Origin: CAYXLI01 sp964464925
GTDB lineage: Bacteria; Acidobacteriota; Terriglobia; Bryobacterales; Bryobacteraceae
NCBI GenBank assembly: GCA_964464925.1
Contig: CAYXLI010000003.1
Location: 62,001 to 126,000, forward strand
DNA: 64,000 nucleotides
Direction: 5' to 3'
In this document: positions 41,852 to 50,833 of the stretch, piece after piece
Position numbering within the stretch: position 1 is the stretch's first letter
How the letters are laid out: the number at the start of each line of letters is the position of its first letter
Made by a program: the position numbers and the translations under genes
The notes under the pieces: generated by a model
What the model was told of the DNA's origin: nothing
Databases searched by the model: none
Seen by the model: only the letters and a program-made list of their open reading frames with translations

Positions 41852-43420
41852 ATGAGGCAACTCGTTAGCGAGCTGCACGATTTGGAGAATCGACTCCGCC
41901 AAGGCGGCGGGCCCAAGAAAATCGAGAAACAACACCGGGAAAATAAGCTGACTGCGCGCGAGCGGATTCAGCAGCTGATTGATCCCGGTTCGATGTTTCT
42001 GGAGATTGGACTACTCATCGCCTATGATTCCTATGATGGCCAGGCGCCCGCGGCCGGCGTAATTACAGGGATTGCGCGCGTCGAGAACCGGCCCACTGTG
42101 ATCGTTGCGAATGACGCCACCGTAAAAGCAGGGGCGTGGTGGCCCGAAACGATCACAAAGATTCTGCGCGCGCAGGAGATCGCGATGCGCCACCGTGTTC
42201 CGATCGTTTATATGGTGGATTCCGCGGGCGTGAATCTGCCCTTGCAGGATGGTATTTTCCCTGGGCAGTACGGGGCGGCGCGCATCTTCTACTACAACTC
42301 CCTGATGAGAAGGCGATTGCTTGTGCCGCAGATTGCAGCGGTGATGGGCCCTTGCATCGCCGGCGGCGCGTATCTGCCTGCGTTGAGTGATGTCATCTTT
42401 ATGGTGGACAAGACCAGCTTCATGGGCCTTGGCGGACCCAACCTGGTGAAGGGTGCCGTGGGCCAGGTGATCGATGCCGAAGCGCTGGGCGGAGCTCTCA
42501 TGCACACGCAGGTCAGCGGAGTGGCTCACTACCTTGCCGCGGATGATGCTGATTGTCTGAAACAGATTCGGCAGTACATCCGCGCCCTGCCGTCGGCGCC
42601 TGCACGTCCCAAGGGCACCCCTCCCGCAAAACCTATCGAAGAACTCTACGAAGTGATTCCGGAGGATCACCGGGCCCCGTACGACATGGAGGAAGTACTC
42701 GCGCGGATCGTGGATGCGGGAGATTTTCTCGAGTTTCAACCGGAGCACGCGCCTGAAATGCTCTGCGCCACCACGAAGCTTGCCGGCTATACCATGGGAC
42801 TGATCGCGAACCGTCGTGGTCTGCTGCGCACAAACACCGGGCCTCGTGTGGGCGGCATTGTCTATACGGAATCCGCGCGCAAGGTGGCATACTTCGTCGA
42901 GAACGCGGAGCGTCAGGGACTGCCGCTGCTCTACATCCAGGACGTGTCCGGCTTCATGGTAGGGGGCGAAGCCGAGAGCGAAGGCATCATCCGTGCCGGG
43001 GCTGAGATGGTGGAGAGCATGGCGTGCGCGACTGTGCCAAAGATCGTTCTGACCGTGAATCACGCAAGCGGCGCTGGCTATTACGCGATGGCGGGGCAGG
43101 GCTTCGATCCCAACTTTACATTCGCCTGGCCGACAGCGCGTATCGGCGTTATGGAAGGTGATTCGGCGGTGAAGGCGATCTATGGTCCTGAACTCGACAA
43201 GTTGGAGAAGGCAGGTAAGCCGGTTCCACCCGAGTTGCAAGAGCGCATCGATAAAACGCGAGCAGATTATGCGCGATGGCTGGATGCGACGTATGCCGCG
43301 TCCCGAGGTCACGTGGATGCCGTCATCGATCCGCTCTCAACACGACGTGTGCTGCAAATGGCACTGGAGGTTTGCATGTACAAGCGACATTCCGAGCACC
43401 TCGTGCTCGAGACGTTATGA
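41852..43420 (+). CDS. Acyl-CoA carboxylase beta (carboxyltransferase) subunit
   Basis: 522 aa, full length for the propionyl/methylcrotonyl/geranyl-CoA carboxylase beta family. Two crotonase-fold halves: the N-half has the acyl-CoA site region (GPCIAGGAYLPALSDVIFMVD), the C-half the biotin site region (VSGFMVGGEAESEGIIRAGAEMVES and NHASGAGYYAMAG). The biotin carboxylase/BCCP alpha subunit needed for activity is not in the window. It is followed, with 4-nt overlaps, by DUF1446/AtuA genes, as in acyclic terpene or branched acyl-CoA degradation clusters. The acyl-CoA substrate is thus probably branched, but not proven. Confidence 0.9.
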   Translation: MRQLVSELHDLENRLRQGGGPKKIEKQHRENKLTARERIQQLIDPGSMFLEIGLLIAYDSYDGQAPAAGVITGIARVENRPTVIVANDATVKAGAWWPETITKILRAQEIAMRHRVPIVYMVDSAGVNLPLQDGIFPGQYGAARIFYYNSLMRRRLLVPQIAAVMGPCIAGGAYLPALSDVIFMVDKTSFMGLGGPNLVKGAVGQVIDAEALGGALMHTQVSGVAHYLAADDADCLKQIRQYIRALPSAPARPKGTPPAKPIEELYEVIPEDHRAPYDMEEVLARIVDAGDFLEFQPEHAPEMLCATTKLAGYTMGLIANRRGLLRTNTGPRVGGIVYTESARKVAYFVENAERQGLPLLYIQDVSGFMVGGEAESEGIIRAGAEMVESMACATVPKIVLTVNHASGAGYYAMAGQGFDPNFTFAWPTARIGVMEGDSAVKAIYGPELDKLEKAGKPVPPELQERIDKTRADYARWLDATYAASRGHVDAVIDPLSTRRVLQMALEVCMYKRHSEHLVLETL

Positions 43421-44751
43421 TCCGAATCGCCAACGGGCAGGGATTCTGGGGAGACTGGCTGGAAGCTCCAGTGCGCCTCGTGGAAGACGGGCCGATCGAC
43501 TATCTGATTCTGGACTATCTGGCCGAGATCACCATGTCCATTCTCCAGAAGCAGAAGCAGACCGATCCGAATCTCGGCTATGCTCGTGATTTTCCGCCGC
43601 TCATCTCCCGCGTGGCGAAGCTCCTTCGGCAGCGGAACGTCAAAGTAATCGCGAATGCCGGTGGAGTGAATCCCGTGGCCTGCGCACGCGAAGTAAGGCG
43701 GCTGGCGCCGGATCTGAAAGTTTCGGTAGTGTTGGGCGACGACGTTTACGATCAGCTCGACGGTATGCTGGGGCGCGGAATCCAGATGCGCAGCATGGAT
43801 ACGGACGAGCCGATCAGCGCCATCCGTTCCCAGATCCTAAGCGCGAACGCCTATATTGGCGCTTTCCCCTTGGTGGAAGCATTGAAGACCGGCGCAGACG
43901 TGGTGATTGCCGGCCGATGCACGGATACGGCCCTTGCACTGGCGCCCATGATTCACGAGTATGGCTGGCGCGAAGACGACTGGAGCAAACTGGCAGCGGG
44001 CACCATCGCGGGGCACGTTGTGGAATGTGGGGCACAGTGCACGGGCGGCAATTGTCAGGTGGACTGGCAATCGATTCCAGACATGGAGAACATTGGCTAT
44101 CCAATCATCGAGGCGGAGCCTGATGGCAGCTTCGTAATCACCAAACATCACGGCACCGGCGGGCGCGTGAATAGCGACACGGTGAAGGAACAGCTTCTCT
44201 ACGAATTGGGAGATCCAAAAAACTACATCACTCCGGATTGTGTTGCGGACTTCACCAGCATTCGCCTAACCGACGACGGGCCAGATCGCGTCCGCTGTTC
44301 GGGCATTCAGGGCTCGCCCCGCACTCCAATGCTGAAGCTCTCAATTGCGTACTCATACGGCTGGAAAGCTACTGGCACCCTGGTGTATAGCTGGCCGCAA
44401 GCGCTCGAAAAAGCGCAAGCCGCGGACCGGATCGTACGTGGACGTCTGAACAAACTCGGCTTGCGATTCGAAGAGATCTATACCGAGTTCTTCGGTGTGA
44501 ATGCATGCCATGGTCCTGCAGCGTTTCCCTGCCTCGATCCCCCTGAAGTCCAACTACGCATCGGAGTGCGCGATCCGAACAAGAAGGCCGTGGACCGGTT
44601 CACGCGTGAGTTGATTCCGCTTGTGCTCAACGGTCCGCCAACCGCGACCGGCTTCGGCGACGGCCGCCCGCCTGTACGCGAGGTGGTGGCGTATTGGCCT
44701 GCACTGGTCCCCAGGTCCGAAATCCAAACTCGCGTGGAGGTGGTGGAGTGA
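43417..44751 (+). CDS. DUF1446/AtuA family protein
   Basis: 444 aa from the ATG overlapping the carboxylase stop (ATGA); a longer frame inside that gene is rejected. DUF1446 proteins such as AtuA are needed for growth on acyclic terpenes in Pseudomonas, but their reaction is unknown. Visible conserved stretches are IANGQGFWGDWLEAPVRLV at the N-terminus, VIANAGGVNP, DVVIAGRCTDTALALAPM, GHVVECGAQCTGGN, and KHHGTGGRVNSDTVKEQLLYE. The many Gly/Asp/Cys motifs suggest an enzyme rather than a structural protein. It overlaps the next gene by 4 nt. Confidence 0.92.
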   Translation: MIRIANGQGFWGDWLEAPVRLVEDGPIDYLILDYLAEITMSILQKQKQTDPNLGYARDFPPLISRVAKLLRQRNVKVIANAGGVNPVACAREVRRLAPDLKVSVVLGDDVYDQLDGMLGRGIQMRSMDTDEPISAIRSQILSANAYIGAFPLVEALKTGADVVIAGRCTDTALALAPMIHEYGWREDDWSKLAAGTIAGHVVECGAQCTGGNCQVDWQSIPDMENIGYPIIEAEPDGSFVITKHHGTGGRVNSDTVKEQLLYELGDPKNYITPDCVADFTSIRLTDDGPDRVRCSGIQGSPRTPMLKLSIAYSYGWKATGTLVYSWPQALEKAQAADRIVRGRLNKLGLRFEEIYTEFFGVNACHGPAAFPCLDPPEVQLRIGVRDPNKKAVDRFTRELIPLVLNGPPTATGFGDGRPPVREVVAYWPALVPRSEIQTRVEVVE

Positions 44752-45080
44752 GAATCCCTCTCTCGCAGATCGCGCATGGACGCTCGGGCGATAAGGGTGA
44801 TACGGCGAACGTCGGCATCATCGCGTACAAGCAGGAGCATTATCCGATTCTGGTTCGTGAACTGACCGCCGAACGTGTCAAGTCGCATTTCGGCGAGGTA
44901 GTCAAAGGCCAGGTGGAGCGCTTCGAACTTCCGAACCTCGGCGCTCTGAATTTTCTTCTTCACGAATCATTGGGAGGGGGCGGCACGCTTTCACTTCGCG
45001 TGGACGCGCAGGGCAAGACGTATAGTGCGGCTTTGTTGCGCATGGAAATCGAGGTCGGTGAACATGAGCTTGGACATTAA
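44748..45080 (+). CDS. Small AtuA-like (ferredoxin-fold) domain protein
   Basis: 110 aa. Begins at the GTG overlapping the DUF1446 stop (GTGA). It carries the conserved AHGRSGDKGDTANVGIIAY segment (about 9-27) and a C-terminal NFLLHESLGGGGTLSLRVDAQGKTY. In many genomes this domain is the C-terminal part of the DUF1446 protein; here it is a separate gene, so the two polypeptides probably form one complex. Its 3' end overlaps the enoyl-CoA hydratase gene by 17 nt. Confidence 0.88.
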   Translation: MRIPLSQIAHGRSGDKGDTANVGIIAYKQEHYPILVRELTAERVKSHFGEVVKGQVERFELPNLGALNFLLHESLGGGGTLSLRVDAQGKTYSAALLRMEIEVGEHELGH

Positions 45081-45825
45081 TCGCGAAGGCCGGGTTCTGC
45101 GTCTCACCCTCAACCGTCCCGAGAAGCGCAACGCACTCGATACTGAGACATGCCTGAAGCTGGCGGACGCTGTCGAGGAAGCGCAACACGATCGTTCTGT
45201 CGGGTCGATTCTGATCGAATCTACGGGCCAGGTCTTTTGCGCTGGTATGGATCTGGACGAGGTGCTTGCGCCCGACGCCGCATCGCGGACATCCATACAT
45301 GAGCGCGTGTTCACGATGGGCGCTCGATCCGTGAAGCCCATTGTGGCGGCAGTGCAAGGACCCGCGCTAGGTGGCGGAGTCGGTCTGATCGCGAATGCGC
45401 ACTTCGCCGTCGCGGCACAGGGCACAAGTTTCGGCTTGACCGAGGTACGGATCGCCATGTGGCCATTCGTGATCTTCCGGTGTGTACAAAGAGCCGTTGG
45501 CGAACGCCGGGCGACAGAGTTGGCGCTCACGACGAGGATTTTCAGTGCACAGGATGCCCTCACCTGGGGATTGATTCATGAGGTCGCACCAGCCGTGGAA
45601 GTGGACGATCGCGGCTGGGCAATTGCGAACCAATTGGCACATTCGAGTTCCGAAGCGATCCAATCTGGCCTCGCATTTGTTCGGGACGCGCGCTCGCTCA
45701 GCGAAGAAGATGCTGGAACTCTCGCGCACTCCATGCGGGCGAAAGCATTTGAGAGCGCCGATTTCCGGGAGGGCGTGATAGCCTTCAAGGAAAAGCGCAA
45801 ACCGGTGTGGCCATCCAATTCCTGA
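45064..45825 (+). CDS. Enoyl-CoA hydratase/isomerase family protein
   Basis: 253 aa crotonase-fold enzyme. RPEKRNALD near the N-terminus, CoA-binding FCAGMDLDEV (about 58-67), and the oxyanion/active-site region GPALGGGVGLIANAHFAVAAQGTSFGLTEVRIAMWP (about 99-134). The second catalytic Glu of true hydratases is present as TEVRIAMWP, where many have PE. In the carboxylase operon it would hydrate the unsaturated acyl-CoA after carboxylation, as methylglutaconyl-CoA or isohexenylglutaconyl-CoA hydratases do. The exact substrate is inference. Overlaps both neighbours (17 and 19 nt). Confidence 0.9.
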   Translation: MSLDINREGRVLRLTLNRPEKRNALDTETCLKLADAVEEAQHDRSVGSILIESTGQVFCAGMDLDEVLAPDAASRTSIHERVFTMGARSVKPIVAAVQGPALGGGVGLIANAHFAVAAQGTSFGLTEVRIAMWPFVIFRCVQRAVGERRATELALTTRIFSAQDALTWGLIHEVAPAVEVDDRGWAIANQLAHSSSEAIQSGLAFVRDARSLSEEDAGTLAHSMRAKAFESADFREGVIAFKEKRKPVWPSNS

Positions 45826-48011
45826 TCCTGCTTCTGATTCTTTGTCCGCTCAGCCTGTGCGCTGAGAACTTGCAAATCAAGGGGCTGAAGGAACCGGTTG
45901 AGATCCTTCGCGACCGTTGGGGCGTGCCGCACATCTTCGCAAAGAATCAGGACGACATGTTCTTTGCGAATGGCTACATGAACGCGCGGGATCGTCTGTT
46001 CCAAATCGATCTATGGCGCAGAATCGGCACGGGCCGTTTGGCGGAGGCAGCCGGATCTCAGGCGGTCGGCCGCGACAGGATGGCTCGTCTGTTTCGGTTC
46101 CGGGGCGATTGGAAAGCCGAGTGGACCAGCTATGCGCCCGATACATACAACATCGCGGTCGCCTTCACAAACGGCATCAATGCGTATATCCGGTCGCTTG
46201 TTGGAAAGCGGCCGCCGGAGTTTGAGGCGGGCGGATATGATCCGGCTCTCTGGGCGCCGGAAGATATTCTGGCGCGGATCGGCGCACTGTCCATCAGCCA
46301 GAACGTGACTCGTGAGGTGACGAGAGCGCAGGATATCGCACAGCTCGGGTTAGAAAAAGCGCTCCGACTCAGCCCGCCGCAACCGCCTGTGACGGTCATA
46401 GCGCCTCCGGGCATCAACCTCTCCGACATCAATCATGACGTAGTGCGCGATCTCACCATGATGCTGGCTACGCCTCCGTTCGGCAGCAACAACTGGGCTA
46501 TAGACGGATCCCGGAGCCTGACGGGCAAGCCGCTGCTCGCCTCCGATCCGCATCGCGGCATGGGAATTCCGTCGCTGCGCCGAACCATTCACCTGGTTTC
46601 TCCTGGTTGGGACATCATCGGCGCCAGCGAACCGGCCCTCCCCGGCATCTCGCTCGGACACAATGAGCAGATTGCGTTTGGCTTTACCATCACGGGCACG
46701 GATCAGCAGGATCTCTACGTGGAGAAGCTGAATCCAAAGAACGCGGACGAATACTGGAACGCCGGGACATGGAAGCAAGTGACACTGATCCGGGAAAAGG
46801 TTGGCGTCAAGAACGGCATATCGAGCAACGTGGAACTGCGGTTCACCGTCCACGGGCCAATTATTTATGAGGATCGTGCGCACAACGTTGCTTATGCGCT
46901 TCGATGGGTCGGCATGGAGCCTGGAGGCGCGGGCTATCTCGGCACATTGTCCGTAGCGCGCGCGAAGAATTGGAATGAGTTTAAGGCGGCGAGCGCCCGG
47001 TTCAAAGCGCCTTCGGAAAACATGGTCTACGCGGATCGGGCCGGCAACATCGGTTTCATCGTAGCGGGACTCGTGCCCATTCGGAAGAACTGGACGGGTC
47101 TGCTTCCCATCCCTGGCACAGGCGAATATGAGTGGAGCGGGTTCCTCAACGTGGACCAGGTGCCGCAGCTCTTCAACCCTGCCAGACACTTCATCGCAAC
47201 AGCAAACAACAACATCCTTCCGGACGGGTATAAGGGCGGAGCCATCGCTTATGACTGGGGATCTCCCTATCGGGTCCAGCGGATTGAAGAGCTACTCTCG
47301 CAGCCGAAGAAGTTCAGCGCGGCGGATTTCCAACAGATGCAGTATGACATTGTGTCGCTTCCTGCCCGCCGATTCCAGGCAGCCATGCGGCGCTGGAAGC
47401 CCCGCCTCACTGGAAATTCCGCGATGATGTGGCAGCGCATCCTGGCATGGGATACACGGATGACAGCCGATTCCGTCCCCGGTCTGGTTTGGGAGTTGTG
47501 GATTGCCAAACTGCCACTGGTCTTATTCGCTTCCAACTCCAGTCGCCCGATGGAAGTGGAGACCATCGTGCGCAACGTGGAGAAACTGAAAAATGCCACC
47601 CCGTTAGTGGATACGCTGAATGCGACGGTGGCCGAGTTGGAGCGATATCTCGGCGGTGATACAAACCGGTGGCAGTTGAGCCGCGTAACTGCGTTGATGT
47701 TGAAGCACCCGCTGAACAAGCCGGAGTGGAATCGCGGACCTATCATTCGGGATGGTGATCCGAACACGATCAACGCATCAGGCGGCGGCGGAAATCGGGA
47801 AGCCGCCGGGCCTTCTTACCGGCAGGTAATCGACCTCGCGGACTGGGATCGCTCGACCATGACCAATATCCCGGGCGAGGTTGGCGATCCGCGCAGTAAG
47901 CATTACGCCGATCTGATTGAGGATTGGTCAGCAGCTCGGTATCACCCGATGCCCTATACGCGCAAGGCTGTCGAAGCCGTAACGGAAGAGCGAATTATGC
48001 TGAAGCCGTAA
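45807..48011 (+). CDS. Penicillin acylase family (Ntn-hydrolase) amidase
   Basis: 734 aa precursor with a signal peptide (FLILLLILCPLSLCAE). Ntn hydrolases of this family cut themselves before a Ser that becomes the N-terminal nucleophile; here this is Ser227 in PPFGSNNWAIDG, preceded by an alpha chain of about 200 residues and a short spacer. Other family marks are RDRWGVPHIFA, NGYMNARDRLFQIDLWRR, and HGPIIYEDRAHN with a catalytic-region segment. It acts in the periplasm on acylated amines such as acyl-homoserine lactones or N-acyl amino acids. Its GTG start lies 19 nt inside the hydratase gene, so it belongs to that operon. The 3' end overlaps the convergent methyltransferase by 17 nt. Confidence 0.92.
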   Translation: MAIQFLILLLILCPLSLCAENLQIKGLKEPVEILRDRWGVPHIFAKNQDDMFFANGYMNARDRLFQIDLWRRIGTGRLAEAAGSQAVGRDRMARLFRFRGDWKAEWTSYAPDTYNIAVAFTNGINAYIRSLVGKRPPEFEAGGYDPALWAPEDILARIGALSISQNVTREVTRAQDIAQLGLEKALRLSPPQPPVTVIAPPGINLSDINHDVVRDLTMMLATPPFGSNNWAIDGSRSLTGKPLLASDPHRGMGIPSLRRTIHLVSPGWDIIGASEPALPGISLGHNEQIAFGFTITGTDQQDLYVEKLNPKNADEYWNAGTWKQVTLIREKVGVKNGISSNVELRFTVHGPIIYEDRAHNVAYALRWVGMEPGGAGYLGTLSVARAKNWNEFKAASARFKAPSENMVYADRAGNIGFIVAGLVPIRKNWTGLLPIPGTGEYEWSGFLNVDQVPQLFNPARHFIATANNNILPDGYKGGAIAYDWGSPYRVQRIEELLSQPKKFSAADFQQMQYDIVSLPARRFQAAMRRWKPRLTGNSAMMWQRILAWDTRMTADSVPGLVWELWIAKLPLVLFASNSSRPMEVETIVRNVEKLKNATPLVDTLNATVAELERYLGGDTNRWQLSRVTALMLKHPLNKPEWNRGPIIRDGDPNTINASGGGGNREAAGPSYRQVIDLADWDRSTMTNIPGEVGDPRSKHYADLIEDWSAARYHPMPYTRKAVEAVTEERIMLKP

Positions 48012-49260
48012 CGCGGAGCAAGCCGCGGCGCAGCGCCTGCCGGACCACTTCAAGTTCAGCCGCATCTGAGATCGGTTCACCGGAATCTACCTTTTTTAGG
48101 ATCCGCCACTCAGCGCGTGCCACCGGGACGCAACCGATCAACTCTCTCGCCTGGCACTGCAGCAGGATCTGCTCTCCTTCGTTGAGTACGCGCGAACCCG
48201 GCGGCAGCCTCAGCCGCGCCTTTAGCAACCCCTCAGGCCCGCACTTCAGCAGCGCTTCGTTCGCGAACAGTTCGTCTATGCGCTGGCCGTCAGCTAGTCC
48301 CCAGCAGTCCGCCGAGACCGCAAACTGGACGGCGTATTCCGTGCGGCCCGGTTCGGCCTTTTGAAATACATTCAGGCTCTGCCGCGTTCCGCTCACCTCA
48401 TTCCGATTGGAGTAGAGTTCCAGCACGTCGAACCCGGGAAGCGGCCGTGGACCGCGGTCCTCCGGCCAGGATGTAAAGATCAAGGCGCGGCCTCCGTCAA
48501 TCAGGTGCTGCTGGACGCCCTCCACGACACGAAGAGCCAACTCATCGCCCCGCGCGCCGCCGTGCAGAAATGTTTGGTGCGGACTGTGGCTGGCCGGATA
48601 GTATGGCGGTTGCGAGACGATCAAATCGAACTGTTCTTCGGCCACGGGCTCATACGTGTCTCCGGCGCGAAACTCTACATTTTGAATCGCGTTCAGCTCT
48701 GCATTCAACTGGCCGAAACGGACAGCGCGCTCGTTGACGTCCGTCCCCACCACCCAATCGCTGCACCCGGCCAGTAGTAGCGCCAGAGTTCCTGCTCCGC
48801 AGCCAAGATCCAGGGTGCGTCCCACCCGTTTCGTGGGGCGTGCGGCCTGATACAGAATCGCAGTGGTCTCACCGGCTCCCATCACCGCATCCTCTTCCCC
48901 GGTCAGGTAATCGCTCATGAGCAAGAGATCACGCACGTAGCGCAGGTGGAATGGCGAGCGCAGGCCATCGTGACCTCTCAGGAGCAGGCCGGAGTTTTCC
49001 GCCGCGGCAAGCATTTCGGCGCCCAGCGCCTCCTGTGCGAACCCGGACGAAAGCACTTCACCGCAAAAAAATAACCGGAGCAGCAGGGCGTCACGATCGT
49101 CCCGAAGAGAGGCTTCCCGGTTCGGAGTCAAGGGAGCCCGAAGATTGTCTCCCCGTTCGGTCATGCGGCGGACATAGGCCTTGTCGACACCGTTGCACAG
49201 CAGATATTCTTTTAAACGAAAAGCAGGACGAGGAACCTGAGCCAGAGCCACTACTCTCAA
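47995..49260 (-). CDS. Class I SAM-dependent methyltransferase, RsmC/PrmC-like
   Basis: 421 aa. The central Rossmann methyltransferase has motif I LDLGCGAGTLALLLAG (about 146-161), a GTDVNERAV acidic loop, and the catalytic VSQPPYYP, the (N/D/Q)PPY type found in enzymes that methylate an exocyclic amine of a base or a Gln side chain. It has extra N-terminal (about 1-130) and C-terminal (about 300-421) regions, which suggests an RNA or protein methyltransferase of uncertain target. The first residues are less certain as start. It overlaps the convergent amidase gene by 17 nt. Confidence 0.85.
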   Translation of the reverse strand: MRVVALAQVPRPAFRLKEYLLCNGVDKAYVRRMTERGDNLRAPLTPNREASLRDDRDALLLRLFFCGEVLSSGFAQEALGAEMLAAAENSGLLLRGHDGLRSPFHLRYVRDLLLMSDYLTGEEDAVMGAGETTAILYQAARPTKRVGRTLDLGCGAGTLALLLAGCSDWVVGTDVNERAVRFGQLNAELNAIQNVEFRAGDTYEPVAEEQFDLIVSQPPYYPASHSPHQTFLHGGARGDELALRVVEGVQQHLIDGGRALIFTSWPEDRGPRPLPGFDVLELYSNRNEVSGTRQSLNVFQKAEPGRTEYAVQFAVSADCWGLADGQRIDELFANEALLKCGPEGLLKARLRLPPGSRVLNEGEQILLQCQARELIGCVPVARAEWRILKKVDSGEPISDAAELEVVRQALRRGLLRVTASA

Positions 49261-49292
49261 TGTTAGCGGCAGGATGCCCCGTCGCGCGTGTT

Positions 49293-49301
49293 TGATAAAA
49301 T
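49293..49301 (+). promoter_or_regulatory. Putative extended -10 promoter of the LarA-like gene
   Basis: TGATAAAAT contains the extended -10 form TGn followed by TAAAAT (49296-49301). It ends 6 nt before the ATG at 49308 with no Shine-Dalgarno between. A leaderless transcript is likely if this promoter is used. Confidence 0.45.
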
Positions 49302-49307
49302 CCGGTC

Positions 49308-50597
49308 ATGGAATTCTCCCCTCGCCTTCTTGTGCGCCAGCACTTCCCCGATCGCTCGATTCAGGACATTCCCGGTGAAGTGAAACGTCAGTTGTCATCG
49401 GCTCAATTCGGCTCGCGTCTGAAACCCGGCAGCCGCGTGGGCATCGGCGTGGGGAGCCGCGGGATTCGCAACATCGCGACGATCGTCCGGTCCGTCGTGG
49501 ATTACTGGAAAGCGCAGGGCTGTCAACCGTTCCTCTTCCCCGCCATGGGAAGCCACGGCGCCGCCACTGCCGAGGGGCAGGCGGATGTGCTCGCGCATTA
49601 CGGGATCCACGAGGCAACGATGGGCTGTCCTGTCATCAGCCAGTTGGAAGTCGTTTCGCTGGGCTCCACTGCGGACGGCATTGAAGCTTTTATGGACAGG
49701 ATGGCCTATGAGGCAGACGGAGTGATGCTGATCGGCCGCATCAAGTGGCACACTGATTTCGCCGGCGAAATCGAAAGTGGATTGTTCAAAATGATGGCGA
49801 TCGGACTCGGCAAATTCGCCGGCGCCCAGCGCTATCACACCTACGCCTATAAGCTGGGGCTGGAGAAAGTAATTCGCACGGTTGGACGACAGGTCCTGAA
49901 GTCCGGCAAGATTCTCGGCGGCCTCGCCATTTTGGAAGACGCAAACCACAATACAGCGCAACTCACGGCAATCCCAGTGGAGACGATGGAGCAGAAGGAG
50001 GAAGAACTGCTCGCATTGGTGAAGTCGTGGATGGGCAGAATTCCCTTCCCTCTCGACATCCTTGTGTTGGACGAAATCGGCAAGATCTATAGCGGCGCTG
50101 GAATGGACACGAAAGTTGTAAACCGCAGCGTCCATGGCGAATCGAACATCTGGGACACCGCCCCTCGTTTCGAGCGCGTCTACGTACGCGGCATCAGCGA
50201 GCACAGCTACGGCAACGGTGTGGGCCTCGGCATGGCAGATATCATTCATGACCGCCTATTGCGGCAGATCGACTGGAATCCGACTCGCATCAATTCGCTG
50301 ACGGCCTCGACGCCCGCCGCCATTAAGACGCCCGTCCATTTCGATTCGGACCGAAAGTGCCTCGAGACCATCGCGCGCACGGTAGGAAAACTCAATATGG
50401 CAGAGGTCACGATCGGCCGCATCAAGAATTCATTGGACATCGGCCTGATGGCGGTCACGGAAAACCTGCGTCCGCAGATCGAAGCCAATTCGAATCTTGA
50501 GATCCTGGGACCGGCCCGGCCATGGGAATTTGACGGGAACGGAGACTTCGCCGCTCTCAGCGAGAGCGAATCCGAAGTCGCAGCTGGTACACACTAA
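49308..50597 (+). CDS. LarA N-terminal domain (DUF2088) family protein
   Basis: 429 aa. The DUF2088/LarA fold is seen in RVGIGVGSRGIRNIATIVRSVVDYWKAQGC (about 43-72), PAMGSHGAATAEGQADVLAHYGI with a conserved His, and IKWHTDFAGEIESGLFKMMAIGLGKFAGA. LarA proteins are nickel-pincer lactate racemases, and others in the family act on other 2-hydroxy acids. No larB, larC or larE maturation gene lies nearby, so cofactor supply and substrate are open. The start ATG is leaderless-like. A long hairpin follows 8 nt after the stop. Confidence 0.85.
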   Translation: MEFSPRLLVRQHFPDRSIQDIPGEVKRQLSSAQFGSRLKPGSRVGIGVGSRGIRNIATIVRSVVDYWKAQGCQPFLFPAMGSHGAATAEGQADVLAHYGIHEATMGCPVISQLEVVSLGSTADGIEAFMDRMAYEADGVMLIGRIKWHTDFAGEIESGLFKMMAIGLGKFAGAQRYHTYAYKLGLEKVIRTVGRQVLKSGKILGGLAILEDANHNTAQLTAIPVETMEQKEEELLALVKSWMGRIPFPLDILVLDEIGKIYSGAGMDTKVVNRSVHGESNIWDTAPRFERVYVRGISEHSYGNGVGLGMADIIHDRLLRQIDWNPTRINSLTASTPAAIKTPVHFDSDRKCLETIARTVGKLNMAEVTIGRIKNSLDIGLMAVTENLRPQIEANSNLEILGPARPWEFDGNGDFAALSESESEVAAGTH

Positions 50598-50605
50598 TGA
50601 ATTGC

Positions 50606-50646
50606 CGCCCGGTTCGCGCACGACCATAACGTCGTGCGCTCGGGCG
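50606..50646 (+). terminator. Long GC-rich hairpin after the LarA-like gene
   Basis: Outer stem CGCCCG (50606-50611) with CGGGCG (50641-50646). Inner perfect 9-bp stem GCGCACGAC (50616-50624) with GTCGTGCGC (50631-50639) around the loop CATAAC. It starts 8 nt after the stop codon. No T tract follows, so termination is inferred from position. The remaining 187 nt up to the penicillin-binding protein start have no other clear element. Confidence 0.5.
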
Positions 50647-50833
50647 ACTTCAAGGCTCGCTTCAATTCGCCCACTCAATAACTTAGATTGGATCTGCCGG
50701 CGCGCCCATAGCCCCTGCGGCTTGTTCCGGTGTACTCAAAAAACCAGAGAACCACAATCGGCCGCCACACGTCCTACATATGAAGCCTTTCTCACATTCT
50801 GTGCGAAAATTGTTCTGGCAAGGTTAATCCATA

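Noticed and set aside
42011..43312. Minus-strand frame of 433 codons inside the carboxylase gene
   Set aside because: Antisense shadow of a clear carboxyltransferase; Arg/His-rich and without any motif.
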